Source: Adiantum capillus-veneris (lineage: Eukaryota > Streptophyta > Polypodiopsida > Polypodiales > Pteridaceae). Taken from it: a DNA stretch of 64,000 nucleotides. The number at the start of each line of letters is the position of its first letter. The first letter of the stretch is position 1. The stretch covers positions 57,483,268 through 57,547,267 of the forward strand of contig CM043944.1 in the NCBI GenBank assembly GCA_014529385.2. Direction: 5' to 3'. Made by a program: the position numbers and the translations under genes. The notes beneath the pieces were generated by a model. That model was not told the origin of the DNA, did not search any database, and worked only from the letters and a program-made list of their open reading frames with translations. Below, one piece after another: positions 43,420 to 55,733 of the stretch.

Positions 43420-45733
43420 TGATAGCCGTTTTTCGGCTCTCCGTAATTGCCATAGTAAGCTACCTCACCCTACCAAATTCACCCAAACTCTATGGCTATC
43501 CCTACCATTTCACTGTACATAGGCGTGTGTGAGTTAGGGGGCTTTTCCCATATCTTCTTAAAAACCCTCAGCTAGCTAGTCACTGGGCTAGTAGAGCCAA
43601 AAAAATAAAAAAAATAAAAAAATAAAAGTATATTATGGTCTCTTTGTGTGTAAATATTTCATTGTATATATGGCCTAAATATAGGGATTTTTTATAATTA
43701 TTTTGGTATTTTATTTAAATATTTCTACTTAGGTGTGTGTTTTATTAAACCTATGTACACCTTCTTTCATCCTCTTACACCATAATTATATTTTTTGCCA
43801 ATATGTACATACTCTAACCTCATATTTTTCCTTTATACAAATCACTCCCACATTTTCACCCTCACCCTCGTGAAAACAAAAAATTAATTTCTACTCATTG
43901 GTTACTTTTATTATATTATTTACTTGCATACCTTTTCCTCTTTCACCCAAAATAATTCAAGGAGGGACCATATCATATGATTCCAATATCTTTCCATATC
44001 CATAACTCCTCCATATTTTTATTATTATTTTTACTCATTATTCTAACACCATGTGCTCATTGAGCTAAAGTCCATGAATAGTCCATATACTAGTCCCACC
44101 ATGTATATATTTCTTTATTCACCAATAATCCTCCTCCATGCATGGGTCAAGGGAAACTTGGATGATTGTATTATAATATGACAAAGGAGGGGCTCACTCT
44201 TGGATGCATTGTACAAATTCAACAAAGGAGGGGGCCACTAAAAGACTTTTGCAGGCATAAAAAACAGGCTTTTTGGTGAGAATTTTGGCACCTATCTCCA
44301 CTCCGAATTTGGAGCGGTGGTCAAAAGAGAAAATGTAGCCCACGCTCTGAATAATGACCTCAAATTGTTTCATGGTTTTTGAAGCTACGAGCGGTGAGAT
44401 ATGATTTTTTGAGTAGACCTCAGTCTGCCCACTTTTCTCACAAGTAGCCCTTATTCTTCTCTCACCCTTCCACACACCTACTCACTCTTACACATCCCTC
44501 CCTCTCCTTCCCTCACTCAAACCTGCAATTTCCATGGCTTCTCCCATCCTCTTCACCATTACCCTTCTCTCTCATCCCTATAGTTCTTTTATGAACCTCT
44601 ACATACATACACCCTCTCCATGTCTCTCTCTATTGCTTCTATGTTACAATTTCATTTACCTCTCCTAAAAATATCTAAAATTCAGCATCTTAACCATGAT
44701 AACTTCTGCAAATTGAGGATTTTTCATCAACAAATCCTCTTTTCATCGTGTTGGTCAACCGTGGCGGCGGCGTAAAGAAGCGAAGAAGAAGAAGAAGACC
44801 AGCGGTCATTTTTTCCACAATCTACACAAGGGTGAGTTCAAGCTTCTTCAAAGCTTCACCATCTCAATGATTCTCTTTTAATTCACCCCTCTTCCTTCAT
44901 CAAATCAACTCATCCTACCCATTGTAAATGTATCACTAACAATTCTAGTGATTATTACCACTAACAACTAACTTCTCTTGTAAAAATGCACCCACACTAT
45001 CAACATATGGAGTAGGCAACCGCACAAGTAAACCAAATTCACTCACTCCCATGGAAGTTTCTCTCCTTTCACCACATCAATAATTCTCTTACTTGAGCCC
45101 ACATCCATGTGACTCAAGAGAAAAGAGATACCCCATTCTCATTTGAAATTCATAAAAATTCATAATCCTTGATCTTTCCAAATAAAATTGATTAGGCTTA
45201 ATCCTAATCAAGGCTTCTAAAACCTATAAATAGAACCCATTCCTCCTTGTAAAAGACATCACTATACCATTGCACATTAGATTGAGCGTACCACACACCA
45301 GTTCTATCTTGGTTGTAAAGAGAGAGTAAGCTTTCTATACACCATCACCTTGGTGCATAGAAAAGCTTGAGCTAGTTTGAGTGAGTGCGAGTAGAAGATA
45401 TTCTTCCTACCATTGTTGTACCTACCCCAACATCAATGAATTGGGAGTTTTGGGTGAAATTCATGTCCAAAGGGTCACGCTTCTCCTCCAATTTGGCTTG
45501 GCAAACTCATTCAGCTTCATAAGGTGACTTGTTTCATTGAAGGTTGTTGTTTTGTTGCTTGTGATTCATTGGCTATTGTTTGGCTACCATTGTAAGAGGG
45601 TGGATGGTGAGAGGGCTCCCATAACCCTAAGACAATGTGCTAGTGATGCTATAACCAAATCTTGTCACTTGATTCCGCAAGCTCTAAGTTCCTTTTTGTG
45701 CAAAATATAAAGTTGAAGCTAAGTTGTACACTA

Positions 45734-45802
<69 letters not shown>

Positions 45803-46061
45803 TTTTAGTGTGTGAGAGTGTTCCATTGGTGTTAGGGTTAGTGTAAATTCCTTGCTTGTTTGTGGGTTGGTCTAACGATTCTCCTCTTTTGCATCCTAGT
45901 TCGCTCTTAAACTAGGTGGTGCCCCTTGTGTAGTTGGGATTTGGCTGTGGGTTTGTTTTTTTGGTTTGTGTTGTGTTGTGCCCCAGCCCCATTGAGCAGC
46001 ACGGGAGCCTTGAAGGGTGTCTAGAGGTTGCTCTTCTTGTTGCCCGCCCCAGACCGCCTCA
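43420..46061 (+). mobile_element. Solo LTR of the F/G family (2642 bp), TSD GTAG
   Basis: Starts TGATAGCCGTTTTTCGG and ends ACCGCCTCA, the reverse complement of the F/G LTR ends. Flanked by GTAG at 43416-43419 and 46062-46065. No internal element sequence is present, so it is a product of LTR-LTR recombination. It interrupts the integrase of D between the zinc finger and the catalytic core. It contains (CT)n at about 45738-45799. Confidence 0.9.
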
Positions 46062-46065
46062 GTAG

Positions 46066-46317
46066 CTCTGGCTTCAACACTCTCTTCCCAAATGCTTGAC
46101 ACCTATTGCAAGACCTACACCAATGGTGAACATCCTTGTGCAAACTAGGCCATACATACCCCTCTTGCAAAATCTTATGCAAGGTGATCTTTAGAGAAAA
46201 ATGGCCACCACATGCGCCTTCATGATTCTCTTCCAACACTCTATAAAGCTCCTCCCACCAAGGTACACGTCTCAACACGAGATCAGCCCCTTTCATGTAT
46301 AAGACATCACCAATCAA
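46066..46317 (-). pseudogene. Integrase zinc-binding domain of D
   Basis: Minus strand MIGDVLYMKGADLVLRRVP, then HEGACGGHFSLKITLHKI and WCRSCNRCQAFG (H-H-C-C finger). It continues with K-P-E-L-L and joins R-K-T-I-M-A-F-D at 43415 when the solo LTR is removed. Confidence 0.85.
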
Positions 46318-46320
46318 TTT

Positions 46321-47075
46321 TTACCTGTATGCTCTACGCACAAAACCATACTTCTTAGACTTTTGAATCTCCTTTGGAATGATTCCTGTTAGCAAAAACT
46401 CCTCTTCTTGAGCCAAACTTTCTCGGCGATGATAAAGAGGTAAAGTGGTCCTCAACACAAATAGCTCCCCAATCATGCCTTGAGCTACTTCATGTGCCTC
46501 TCCATTTAGAGCACGTTCAATGTGTCTGATGCTCCATGCTTCGAAATTTTTTAACAGGCCTTTAATTCTGAAGCACATTTTCTTCAATGAGGTGTTCTTG
46601 CTCTTCCACACACCCAACACTTGCTTCACCACTAACAAGGCATCACCTTTATGCTCAACCTTCGAACCCCATGCTTCAAACAAATGTGTAATCCGGTTTC
46701 CAGAGAAGCATATTCAGCCTCATTGTTACTATGAGCATCCAATTTGAACCCTCTCTTGCATACTAGCTTCCCCTCTGGATCATAAAGTGCTATACCCCCT
46801 GAAGCTGCATCATGGCTCTTTCTGTATGAACCATCAAAGAACAACACATGTGCATTGTTGATCTGTGGCACTTCTTCAACTACCTTTCTCACCACCTCTT
46901 CCTTAACAATAAGGGGATTCTCCTTGTAGGTCAACAAATCAGCTAGGGTAGCCGTTGTACTTTCTTCCACTAGAAAAGAGAACTCAAACTCTTGCAGCTC
47001 AATTACCCATTTCTTCACCACATTTGACATGTTGGTGCCATTAACTAACTGTGGCAAAAAGGCATAACTCGTCAA
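46321..47075 (-). pseudogene. Second (archaeal-type) RNase H of D
   Basis: Minus strand: HVLFFDGSYRKS (catalytic Asp), SNNEAEYASLETGL (catalytic Glu), HKGDALLVVKQVLG (third Asp, in another frame), RALNGEAHEVAQGM. It corresponds to the second RNase H of F. A frameshift at about 46660 splits it. Confidence 0.82.
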
Positions 47076-49454
47076 GAAAACAAAAGGTCATGGTAGCAAG
47101 TAATGACGAAATCGTCGACAAGCAAATATTACACTAGCCATCACTAGCTCTACTTCCGAGAACTTTCTCTCCGCTACCAACTTCACTCAGCTTGCACAAT
47201 ACACTGGCCTCATATAATGGCTGACCTTCCCCTTTTGCAATAGCATGGACCCAATGGCATCATCCCCTACTGAGGGATTTACATAAAAAACTTTCTCCCA
47301 ATCAGGAGCCTGCATGGCTGACAACCCCCCTAACACCTCTTTCACCTCTTGAAACACTTCTTCACACTTGTCATCCCATTGCAATGGATCATGCTTTGCC
47401 ACTTGTTGTAATGGATAAAGAATCTGAGAAGACAATAGAATAAACCTTGCCATGTACTTCACTTTGTGTATAAAGGTTTCCAATTGCTTCGTACTCGTAG
47501 GTGATGGAAGAAGAATAATAGACTTAACCTTGTCTGGATCAGCCTCAATGCCATTTTCTGACACCATGCGGCCCAATAACTTCACCCTTGGCTGTTCTAG
47601 ATGACATTTCTTTGGATTTAGTTGTCCTCCACATTCATCATATCGAGCCAATACCATCTACAGCTTCTCATGGTGTTCAGCCCTACTGCTATAAACATAG
47701 AAGTCATCGATAAAAGCTTTAACACAACTACCAATGAATGGTTCCAACACCCAATTTTCTCTCTCTTGATAGAAGGAAGGTCCATTTGACAACCCAAATG
47801 GCAATACTGTGTAGCAATAGCAGCCCCATGGCGTAATAAAAGTGGTCTTTGTGCGGTCTTTAAGAGCAATCTTCAATTGAAAATAGCCTGAAAACCCATC
47901 ACACACAATGTACCTCTCATAACCTGCCACTGAATCCAAGATCTGATCGATGAATGGAAGAGGATATGGGTTCTTCTTAGTGGCTGCGTTTAAGGGTTTA
48001 AACTCTACAAAAATTCTCCACTTTCCATCCTTCTTTGGACTGACCACTACTGGACTCACCCATTCTGTGGTCTCTACTGGAACTATGAACCTTGCCTTCA
48101 ATAACTTGTCCACCTCTACCCGCAAGGCTTCCATTTGCTCTTGACCAATCCTTCTTAGCCTTTGCCGCACTGGCTTAGCACCTTCTTTCAGCTCTATATG
48201 CATCTCTTTGCCCTTGAACCCTCTGATCTCTTCATACGAAGTAATGAACAAATCAGGAAAACTAGCCAGCATGTGCAAATATATATCCTTCTCCATAGCT
48301 GAGAGGTCTCCACTGATCATTTGTGTCAACAATCTTTGCTTCTTTGACAACTCAACCTTGGTTTGCATCTGTCCTTCAATCACTTCATAAGGCCCTTCAC
48401 TTTCATCTTCAACCTCATTTGCAAATGTAACTAAACCAAACTCCTGGATTTCTTTGTCCATCAAAAGAAATGCAACATTAGCATCCTCATCACTGCTGGT
48501 AGTACTATCACTGTCCTCATCTGTCATCATGGAAGAGTCTTCATCACTAGACTCATCCTCATCTTCATAAAGCTCCTCTAATCGTTTCCTTGTGTCCATA
48601 TTATAAAGCTTCTTGGTACCTGTCTTTCCATAGAGGCTAATCGTACCATGTCGCCAATCTTGAACAGCTCCCACTGCACGTAACCACGGTCTGCCCAGTA
48701 TAATAGGATATGCTCCCAACCCTGCTGGCATCACATGAAAATCAACCACTGACTTTGCATCATATGCTTCCACTTCTAAGCTCTTTACAACACCCAAACA
48801 TTTTACTTTCTGATGGTTTGCCAATCTGATCCGGAAACCTGACACCCCAGCCACTGTGAGACCCATCTTCTCAACGCATGAGTGTGTTATGACGCATATT
48901 TGGGCTCCGCCATCCACATAACCTTGTCCCAAATTTTTCCTTTTATGCCACACATCTACTATTGGAAAAATGTCTGGTAGCTCATCCACTGCCAACACCT
49001 TTACTGAACCTCTCTCTGGCTCTTTCTCCATTGGATTAACCATCCTCTTCCACTGTCTCTTTAGCTTAGGCACCATCTCTATAAGCTGCCCAAAAGTAAC
49101 ATCTACCTTCCTGCTCGTCAGATCCTCCTTCAATTCATAGCTTAATTGCCCATCCCCTAGTGGAAAACGTGAAACATGAAACTTTTGACGAGATCTCCTT
49201 TTCCTCTTGGCCTTGACATCCTCGCCTTCATGGCTCTTTCCTTTCTTCTTACTAGGACCTGGGGCACTTCTTCCTTCCTTATCCTCTGTGGCCCTCTTCC
49301 CAATAGGGATCACTAATGTATCCTCTAGCTTTGATGCCTTCTCCAAGGTGACTACACTTAGCACTTTTGTCTTTCCCTTTTCCTCTTGGGTTAATCCACT
49401 GGTTCCTTCATCTCCCTTAATTTCGATTCCATAATCATTTGACCTAGTTAACAC
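47076..49454 (-). pseudogene. Protease and RT of D, one nonsense codon
   Basis: From 49454: basic region, protease with VDGGAQICVITHSCVEKMG (again D-G-G) and YPIILGRPWLRA, then an acidic linker. RT has WVSPVVVSPKKDGKWR, VCDGFSGYFQL, WGCYCYTVLPFGLSNGP and AFIDDFYVYSS. TAG at 47658 (probably from CAG) interrupts it. The same frame continues with YDECGGQLNPKKCHL and the first RNase H, VFYVNPSVGDDAIGSMLLQ, where the catalytic Asp is absent, as in F. The remainder to about 47076 is degraded. Confidence 0.87.
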
Positions 49455-49459
49455 TGTCT

Positions 49460-50408
49460 TGGCAATGGATACATGTCTCCCCCCATCCTTTGTGGCTTAT
49501 CACATTGCGGGCTGATGTGACCCAACTCTCCACAATTGTAACATGTGGGCGTCTGCCTCCAAAACCTACCATTGCTTTGTTCAACACCATTCCTAGGCCT
49601 TTATTCACCTCCTGACTGATTTGCAAACCTCCCTCAACCTCGATTATTTCCCACTTGACCTAGCATGTTTAGGTTGAGATTCTTCATTAAATCTACCATT
49701 TGCCTCATGTCTTGCCTTAGCCCATCATCTTGCACTGCTGTAGTGACCACTGCTGGCACAACCTGAGTAGTAACAGGAACCACTAGTTCCTGATGAACCC
49801 CTAGCATGCGACCTTGTAAAGAGTCCATAGGCTGAAATTCAGACCTCATGGGCAAAGACTCCACCCCTAACTGGCTCATTTTCCTCAGCTTCCACTCTTT
49901 GTTCCTTGCTACCTCTAGTGCATCTTCATATGTCCTAGGCTTCTTTAGCTCCACTCTCCAACGTATATTCTCCCAAAGACCAGCCAAGAACCTGTCCTTC
50001 TTCATCATGTCAAGCGGGGGTACCTGTGGTGCTAAGGCCTTGCACATTCGCTCCCATGCCAATGAAAACTTACGTATGTACGCATCTACTGGCTCACCTT
50101 CCTTTTGCACCAAAGCCTGTACTTCTTGCCACACTTTGTCAGGATATTCTATCTTCACAAACTCCACTTCCAACCCATGTCGTAGATTGTCCCAACTCAA
50201 CCTTATAGGTGGATCAGCCACACGCAACTCCTCTTCAAATGCTTTAGACCAAACTCGTGCATCACTCTTCAAACAAATTTGGAGAAGGTGTAACATCTTC
50301 GCAGGGTCATGAATCTGGTTGCTAATGCAGGAAACCTCCATCTTTTCCAAAAACTCTTCCACATCTTCATCACTTCTTCCATGAAACTCCGGATAAGAGA
50401 AAGCCATG
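49460..50408 (-). pseudogene. Gag of D, frameshifted before the zinc knuckle
   Basis: The ATG at 50408 gives MAFSYPEFHGRSDEDVEEFL, the retrotransposon gag start; F has the comparable SGYPLFFGEPGEDAELFL. Then VWQEVQALVQKEGEPVDAYI and RFLAGLWENIRWRVEL. The main frame stops at 49634. The zinc knuckle CYNCGELGHISPQC appears in a shifted frame at about 49500-49545. Confidence 0.87.
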
Positions 50409-50509
50409 GCTACCCAAGTTATAATGCTTTGAGAACCCCTTCGAACACACGTACAAGAACCCAAAACTTCTCACTACCCAATCCCCAAAAACTTCAATGG
50501 AGCTAAACT

Positions 50510-50728
50510 TTAGATAAGGACAAACACATGCACATCAAATGAGTTTTCATAGTTAATCCTTGGAATTACAACAGGCAAAGGACATTCCAGGATCTCTCTC
50601 AATCTTCTTGGCCCGAACATAAAGACTAGGCGCTGCTGGAAAAAGATCTTCCTGGACACATGAACATTAATCTGGATTCTTTGAGTTAAATGAAAAGGAG
50701 TGAATTGAGGGCCATTTTGATCATCCAT
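50510..50728 (-). CDS. Accessory ORF X of element D (72 aa)
   Basis: Lies about 100 bp upstream of gag in D, the same place as in F. MDDQNGPQFTPFHLTQRIQI starts the frame. VSRKIFFQQRLVFMFGPRRL and NYENSFDVHVFVL match the F copies. An earlier in-frame ATG at 50764 would add 12 residues absent from the F copies. Conservation across two element families with unrelated LTRs argues for function. It resembles the C-terminal half of a ubiquitin-like fold only weakly. It could be an RNA-binding or structural accessory protein instead. Confidence 0.68.
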   Translation of the reverse strand: MDDQNGPQFTPFHLTQRIQINVHVSRKIFFQQRLVFMFGPRRLREILECPLPVVIPRINYENSFDVHVFVLI

Positions 50729-50764
50729 TAAAGACAACCATGCAGCTCCCAAGAAAGCAAACAT

Positions 50765-51434
50765 GTCTTATCCTCTGATTTTGTCAAAATTTCAGCAGCA
50801 TAAGAGCATAAATGGCTCATTAGACCAAAAAACCAGCCATCATAACTTGGAAAAATTTTGACAGTGTTTACCCAGAAGTAGAGCAATAGGAACACAAAAT
50901 ATAGACTGTATATATATGCATAAACTATCAACAATAGAACCCGAGCATCAAATAGGACTCACTAGTACATAGCCTATGGCGAGGTCACGAAAAGGGTGCT
51001 CCAGCTACCTGTATCACCGAAAGAATCTCCACATTTGAGAATCCCCCAGCTCAATAAAAACCTCACGCTATCGACCCTCACACGAAGGCTAATACAAATC
51101 GCGTATAGTCAAGTCTCAGAAATGACTATCTTCCAGACCAAGTCTCAAAAATGGCTGGGAATGCCAAATACAACCAAGTATGGCTCCACAAATGCATACA
51201 ATGGCAGTTTCCACAAGTAACGTACAATCCAGCAGACAATGCGCTCAAATAGGCGCCAAGTGATGCATACCCACAACAACTACAAGTGACATCACTGCTA
51301 GTATATCACTGTGCTCCAACTACCTGTACCTGTGTGAATCACCTGTACCTGTACATGTCCCTGTAACCTGTAACCTGTAGCCCCGAATCTCGAAGCTTGA
51401 AGCTCGAAGCTCGAAGCAGAAGGTAATCGAAGAA
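50765..51434 (-). other. Leader of D
   Basis: No recognised gene. At 51321-51418 it has short direct repeats: several copies of ACCTGTA/CCTGTAACC and four of TCGAAGC. The primer-binding site should lie near the LTR boundary at about 51435, but no standard site is clear. Confidence 0.5.
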
Positions 51435-52546
51435 GATCCACACACACTCTTGGGATGATACACACATACATTATGGGACACCACTCGGCTTACACAACCA
51501 GCCTGGCCGAGACAGGAAACACACTGACGGAGTGAGAAGAGAGAGATTTCCCACTTGCCCACTCAACACTCACACATACACACTCACACACACACACACA
51601 CACTCTCAATTCAGCTCAAAGGAGGAAAATTGCTGTTTTTTAGACTCAATGAAGCTCAACCCAACACCAATGGGGCAAATAGTTTACACAGTAATGAGGA
51701 AATACACCAGATACAACCACAAAGTTAAGCAGAGGCTTCACTCACCGGAGAAGATTACACAGAAAAATAGCAGAAAATCTGTGAGGAATTTGGCAAAATG
51801 GACAGCACCATTGCATCCGGTACGCCCAAAAACCCCACCCTACAATGTCACAGTGCTCAAATCCGACCTCGGATGAGCAGTTTAGGGCCAAAAAGTGCTC
51901 CAAAAACAGCAAAAACACACTTGCGGCTGTTCCTCCTCTCTTCTCCACGTTTTTTTCTGGTCTTCTGTCAGTTTTTTCAGTTCCCACACTTAGCTTTATT
52001 ACTTGAGTACCCTTGGCCTTTTAGATGACCTCAAACGGACCCCGAACATGCCAAAAACTGACCTCCCAGTGCATAGTTGTCACCTTTTTGCATCATCCGC
52101 ACACCTAGCACTCAGCTTTTTCCAATAATGCGTCTCGCAACCACGTGAAGTGGCCCCAAAAATTGGTCCTCATGATTACATTTTTGCACAATTATCACAA
52201 GAAAACATCCACGTTGTGCCCGTACTTATCCACGTGGAAATATTGACCCCGTTCGACCTCCTGACGCCACTAGATGCCATCTGACGCACCTGCTTACCTC
52301 ATGTCGTCGGCCCGCGGATAGCTTCCTCGAGAAGTTTTACAAACTACCAACTCCTCATTATTGTAGAAAAAACACACTGGTACTGGTTCGGATGAAAATC
52401 GATGCACTATGTACACCCTGTCCTACTTGTACACACGTGGGCCCCACGTAACCACCTGGCTATGGAAATTGGGCAATCCTTTATTTGATGCACCATGCAT
52501 GTGTATGTACATATGTGGAATCCCTTGCTCCAAAAAACTCCTGACA
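51435..52546 (-). repeat. 5' LTR of D (about 1112 bp)
   Basis: Follows 41285-42398 closely, with a shorter CA run near 51467 and a longer one near 51585. Ends CTGACA before TSD ACGT. Confidence 0.85.
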
Positions 52547-53362
52547 ACGTTGAGAGATAAAATTCTCCTTAAGCTTCTTGAACTTTTGCAGTCCATGAAT
52601 ACTTAACGTTCTTTTTTTGTTTAGTCATGGAACGGGATTTCTATTAGCGATAATGTTTTTAATGAAGCATCTATAGTATGCACACATAGCTATGAAGATT
52701 TCTAACTCCTGTAGATTCCTTAGATTAGGCCTTTCCTTTTATTATCTCTAATTTTGTTGCATCCATATGGGTGCCATCTTTAGAGATAATGTGACCTAAA
52801 TATTGAATCTCTTGTAGGAAAATATCTCTTTTCTTTTGATTAATGAAAATCTTATTCTCTCTCACAACTTGAAAGATTACCTGGGGGTGTTTCTTGTAGT
52901 CGTCAAGAGAATTTTGAGTTTGAATGCGTCTGGAGCATTTGTTAGGCCAAACTTGTAAAGTATCAAATAGATCTTCTACTGTGGCACGGGAAATCTATTT
53001 TTGATAATGATCTTATTTAGTGCTCTATAGTCGACACACATGTGATATGTGTTGTCTTTCTTTTGCACTAAAAGAAATGGTGAACAAAGTGGAGAGGAGC
53101 TAGACCTCACCATCCCTTTTTCCACCAATTCATGCACTTGCCTCATGATCTCCTCTTGTTGAGCTTGTGAAACTCGATAAGGAGGCTTGTTAGGCACTGA
53201 GCTTCCTAGTAGGAGCTCAATTGCATGGTCATCATCCCTCCTTAGCTCACTAGGGATGTCATCAATGAAAACATCTTGGGATCCATTTAGGAAATTAGAA
53301 AACTCTAATTCCTCTTGATTCCCTTTATTGCAAGGATACGGTGTTCCCTGACTCATTAGCAT
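52547..53362 (-). pseudogene. Reverse transcriptase of element R
   Basis: The minus strand 53362-52976 is open: DDDHAIELLLGSSVPNKPPY, EIMRQVHELVEKGMVRSSSS, VQKKDNTYHMCVDYRALNK, the gypsy RT start. Downstream the frame is broken, but F-G-L-T-N-A-P-D-A-F-K (plus strand 52926-52950) and the connection domain ending W-T-A-K-V-Q-E-A-L are readable up to the D insertion. Confidence 0.85.
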
Positions 53363-53609
53363 CTATGTACATGCTCTTTTCCTTGTAGGTGAAGTAGATT
53401 CTTGTTTCAAGGAAATTCATGTTGGAAGCCATGCAGTTAAACCATGGTGCCCCAACAATAACATTCTCATGTTTGAGAGGGGAGATGAAGAAATCCTTAT
53501 TGTCCACATAGTTGTGGATATGAAGCCTTAGTTCTCCAATTAAGGAAGTAACTGAGAAACTCCATTGGCTTTCAGTGCATCTCCCATATCGTGGGCTGGT
53601 ATGCCTAGC
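53325..53609 (-). pseudogene. Protease C-terminal part of element R
   Basis: Minus strand FFISPLKHENVIVGAPWFN, matching the [VI]-[IL]-[LV]-G-x-P-W end of gypsy retropepsin, then KEKSMYIDANESGN. The active-site half lies in a damaged stretch at 53510-53640. Confidence 0.65.
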
Positions 53610-55103
53610 TTAGTGGTCAACTACGTGGATATGAAGTTGTGAGTTGAACCAGGTCAAAAAAAATAAAAGCATCATGCTCTTGCATCTTTTCCCAAGCATA
53701 GGAAGGGAGAAATCCTTGGCAATGAGCATCCTCTTTTGGAGATTCAAACATAGAGGCTCTGGGAGTCTCATTACAGGAAATTCTCTTGCGCAAGGACGAT
53801 AACCATGGCCTTGCTCCCCACACTTAAAACATCTGTGGTCTTTACAAAAAGATTCTAGCTCTTTAGGAGAGAGTTTATATTTACCTTTGTAAACTCCCTT
53901 CTCCTTGGACCGATTGTTGTTGTTGGAATAGTCTTGGTAAGAATTTTGGGCATTTGTTTTCCTCTTGGCATCACTTTTGTCTTTATTTTCCATGGGCTTG
54001 ACATTCCTTCTAGCCCCTTGTTGGAAATTGATGCGCAAAGCAGCCATGGTGTGGTGGATTACTTCGATGATAGAACGAGGCCGTTGAGAGTTAACATACT
54101 CGGCCATCTCTTTGGATAATCCCGCACAGAATTGTTGCTTTTGCTCAGTGAAGTCTATCTTTTGTAAGACAATAGCCTTGAGATATAAATACCAAACCTT
54201 TTCCACATATTTGTGGATAGACTCATGAGAGAGAAGCCTCAAACTCTACCATTTGGTGATCACTTTCTCCTTTGCATCGCTTGCAAGGAATTGCTTCATG
54301 ATGGAAACTCGTAGAGTTTTCCATGTCTTTGGGGCTTCACCGTTGCCACAAAGGCTAGCCCACCATTTACGAGCCGATTTCTGGAAGTGCATAGATACAT
54401 GGTGTAGCTTGGAGGACTCCATGAAGCCCTCGTCTCCAAAGGCCAGATCAAATTGTTGGATGAAGGCAAGTACTTTGTCAGTAGCACCAGAGGTGCCATC
54501 ATAGGTGAGAAAAGAGATACTCTTTCCTCCCTCTTTGAACTTCTTGAGCTTTTGTGACCTTCGCCATGCAAGATAAGATTTGCAATGTCCTCCCCTCTTG
54601 TATTCTCTAGGAGAATAACTATTGCTTTTGTCGAAAGAGGGGGAAGGTGAAAAACAAGGAGAAGAGGGTGATCTATTTCTAGTCCTTTTCTTTCTTTGTT
54701 TCCTCTCTTCCCTTTTTGAAGTGATGAGGAGAAGGACTTTGGGTTAACCGTTTCCTCTTGGGTGGAGTTGGCGATCGTTTAGTCCGCCGTCTTGGTAGAG
54801 CCACATCTTCGAAGGAACTTAGGGATTCATTACTTTCTTGTTCTTTGGATTCATCCTCTCGTATGGGAGAGAGTCTTCTTTTGGGGGTCTCATCAAGAGG
54901 CCTCCTCAGTTCTCTCTCCTTTTGGAGAGGAAAGGAAATCCCATAAGCACGAAGTTGTGAGTAACTTTGGCTTGCGAAGCGGGATTGCCCATAGCTTGTT
55001 GCAACCTAGTGACAAGATAATTAACGGCATCATCATTAGCACCTTCGTGTGCAAAATCAAAGTTATCAATGTTCATTCTACTCTCTTGGTTATTGTGAGC
55101 CAT
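53610..55103 (-). pseudogene. Gag of element R
   Basis: The ATG at 55103 gives MAHNNQESRMNIDNFDFAHE and stops at 54906. A Ser/Arg/Pro-rich spacer follows. The capsid part is in pieces (54571-54296 in a wrong frame; 54242 onward has RLLSHESIHKYVEKVWYLYL and FCAGLSKEMAEYVNS). The zinc knuckle is CFKCGEQGHGYRPC (about 53800-53840). Stops and frameshifts show decay. Confidence 0.82.
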
Positions 55104-55507
55104 GTTACATAAACTTATGTGTTTACTTAGTGTATGATTTGGAAATTAAAAACCTTAGTTGTTGCTACTGCTCTTAGCCTATGAAAATAGGCACTTAAGT
55201 ATCTACACCCACGGCTCAAATTGTTTAATTATAGAGAGTAGTGGAGTGAGTCTAACATAGCGAAGTTGTCGAGGGATAGCTCCTTTTGGACTTATTATGG
55301 CTCAATAATGGTAAAGCCATAGGCAAGTCTAAAAAGACTCCATTATTAAGACCAAAGCTCCCGAGGTGTGCACCATATCCCACATAGTGAGCTCAACAAA
55401 ACCGATAATAGATCCTAGTCCCACTTACCCTAATATAATTAACAAAATAAACCATTAATAGGCTACTTAAGAACCTCTCTTCTTAAGCAAGAAAAGAGAA
55501 ACCAAAT
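55104..55507 (-). other. Leader of element R
   Basis: About 0.4 kb between primer site and gag. Nothing recognisable beyond this. Confidence 0.55.
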
Positions 55508-55519
55508 GCTATGATACCA
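55508..55519 (-). promoter_or_regulatory. Primer-binding site of element R (Met-tRNA type)
   Basis: Minus strand TGGTATCATAGC, one base from TGGTATCAGAGC, adjacent to the LTR start at 55521. Confidence 0.8.
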
Positions 55520-55520
55520 A

Positions 55521-55733
55521 TGTAATGGAAATGGCCTATGAACTTTGAGAGTAACGGAATTAGGAAATTAGATAAAACACTTTTGTGAGATTACTTTGTG
55601 ATCATAGCGGGTGAACTTAATTGATGGTAGAAACATAAACATTGTACCCTATAGAAAATGTTTTCTTTGCATATACATCATGCGAGAACTTTTCTCTTCT
55701 TGTACCACTGCAATCTCTCTCTACAATGGTACA
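55521..55733 (-). repeat. 5' LTR of element R (end approximate)
   Basis: Begins TGTAATGGAAATGGCC after the primer site. The outer end is either CTCTCTACA (55725) or GGTACA (55733). Without the other LTR the choice cannot be made. Confidence 0.6.

Larger units (their letters stand above)
41244..52546 (-). mobile_element. Tat-like Ty3/gypsy element D, split by a solo LTR
   Basis: LTR copies at 41244-42398 and about 51435-52546 share CACACTCTTGGGATGATAC at one end and CTCCTGACA at the other. Flanking ACGT (41240-41243 and 52547-52550) is the TSD, extendable to 6 bp by chance. Minus-strand order is X ORF, gag, protease, RT, two RNase H regions, integrase, as in F. Own length is about 8.7 kb. The X ORF is shared with F, but the LTRs are unrelated to F's. 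Confidence 0.88.

Noticed and set aside
45001-45720. A promoter or small gene in the solo LTR
   Set aside because: The segment matches LTR sequence of the F/G family and holds no conserved ORF. LTR promoters are expected but no specific element could be assigned.
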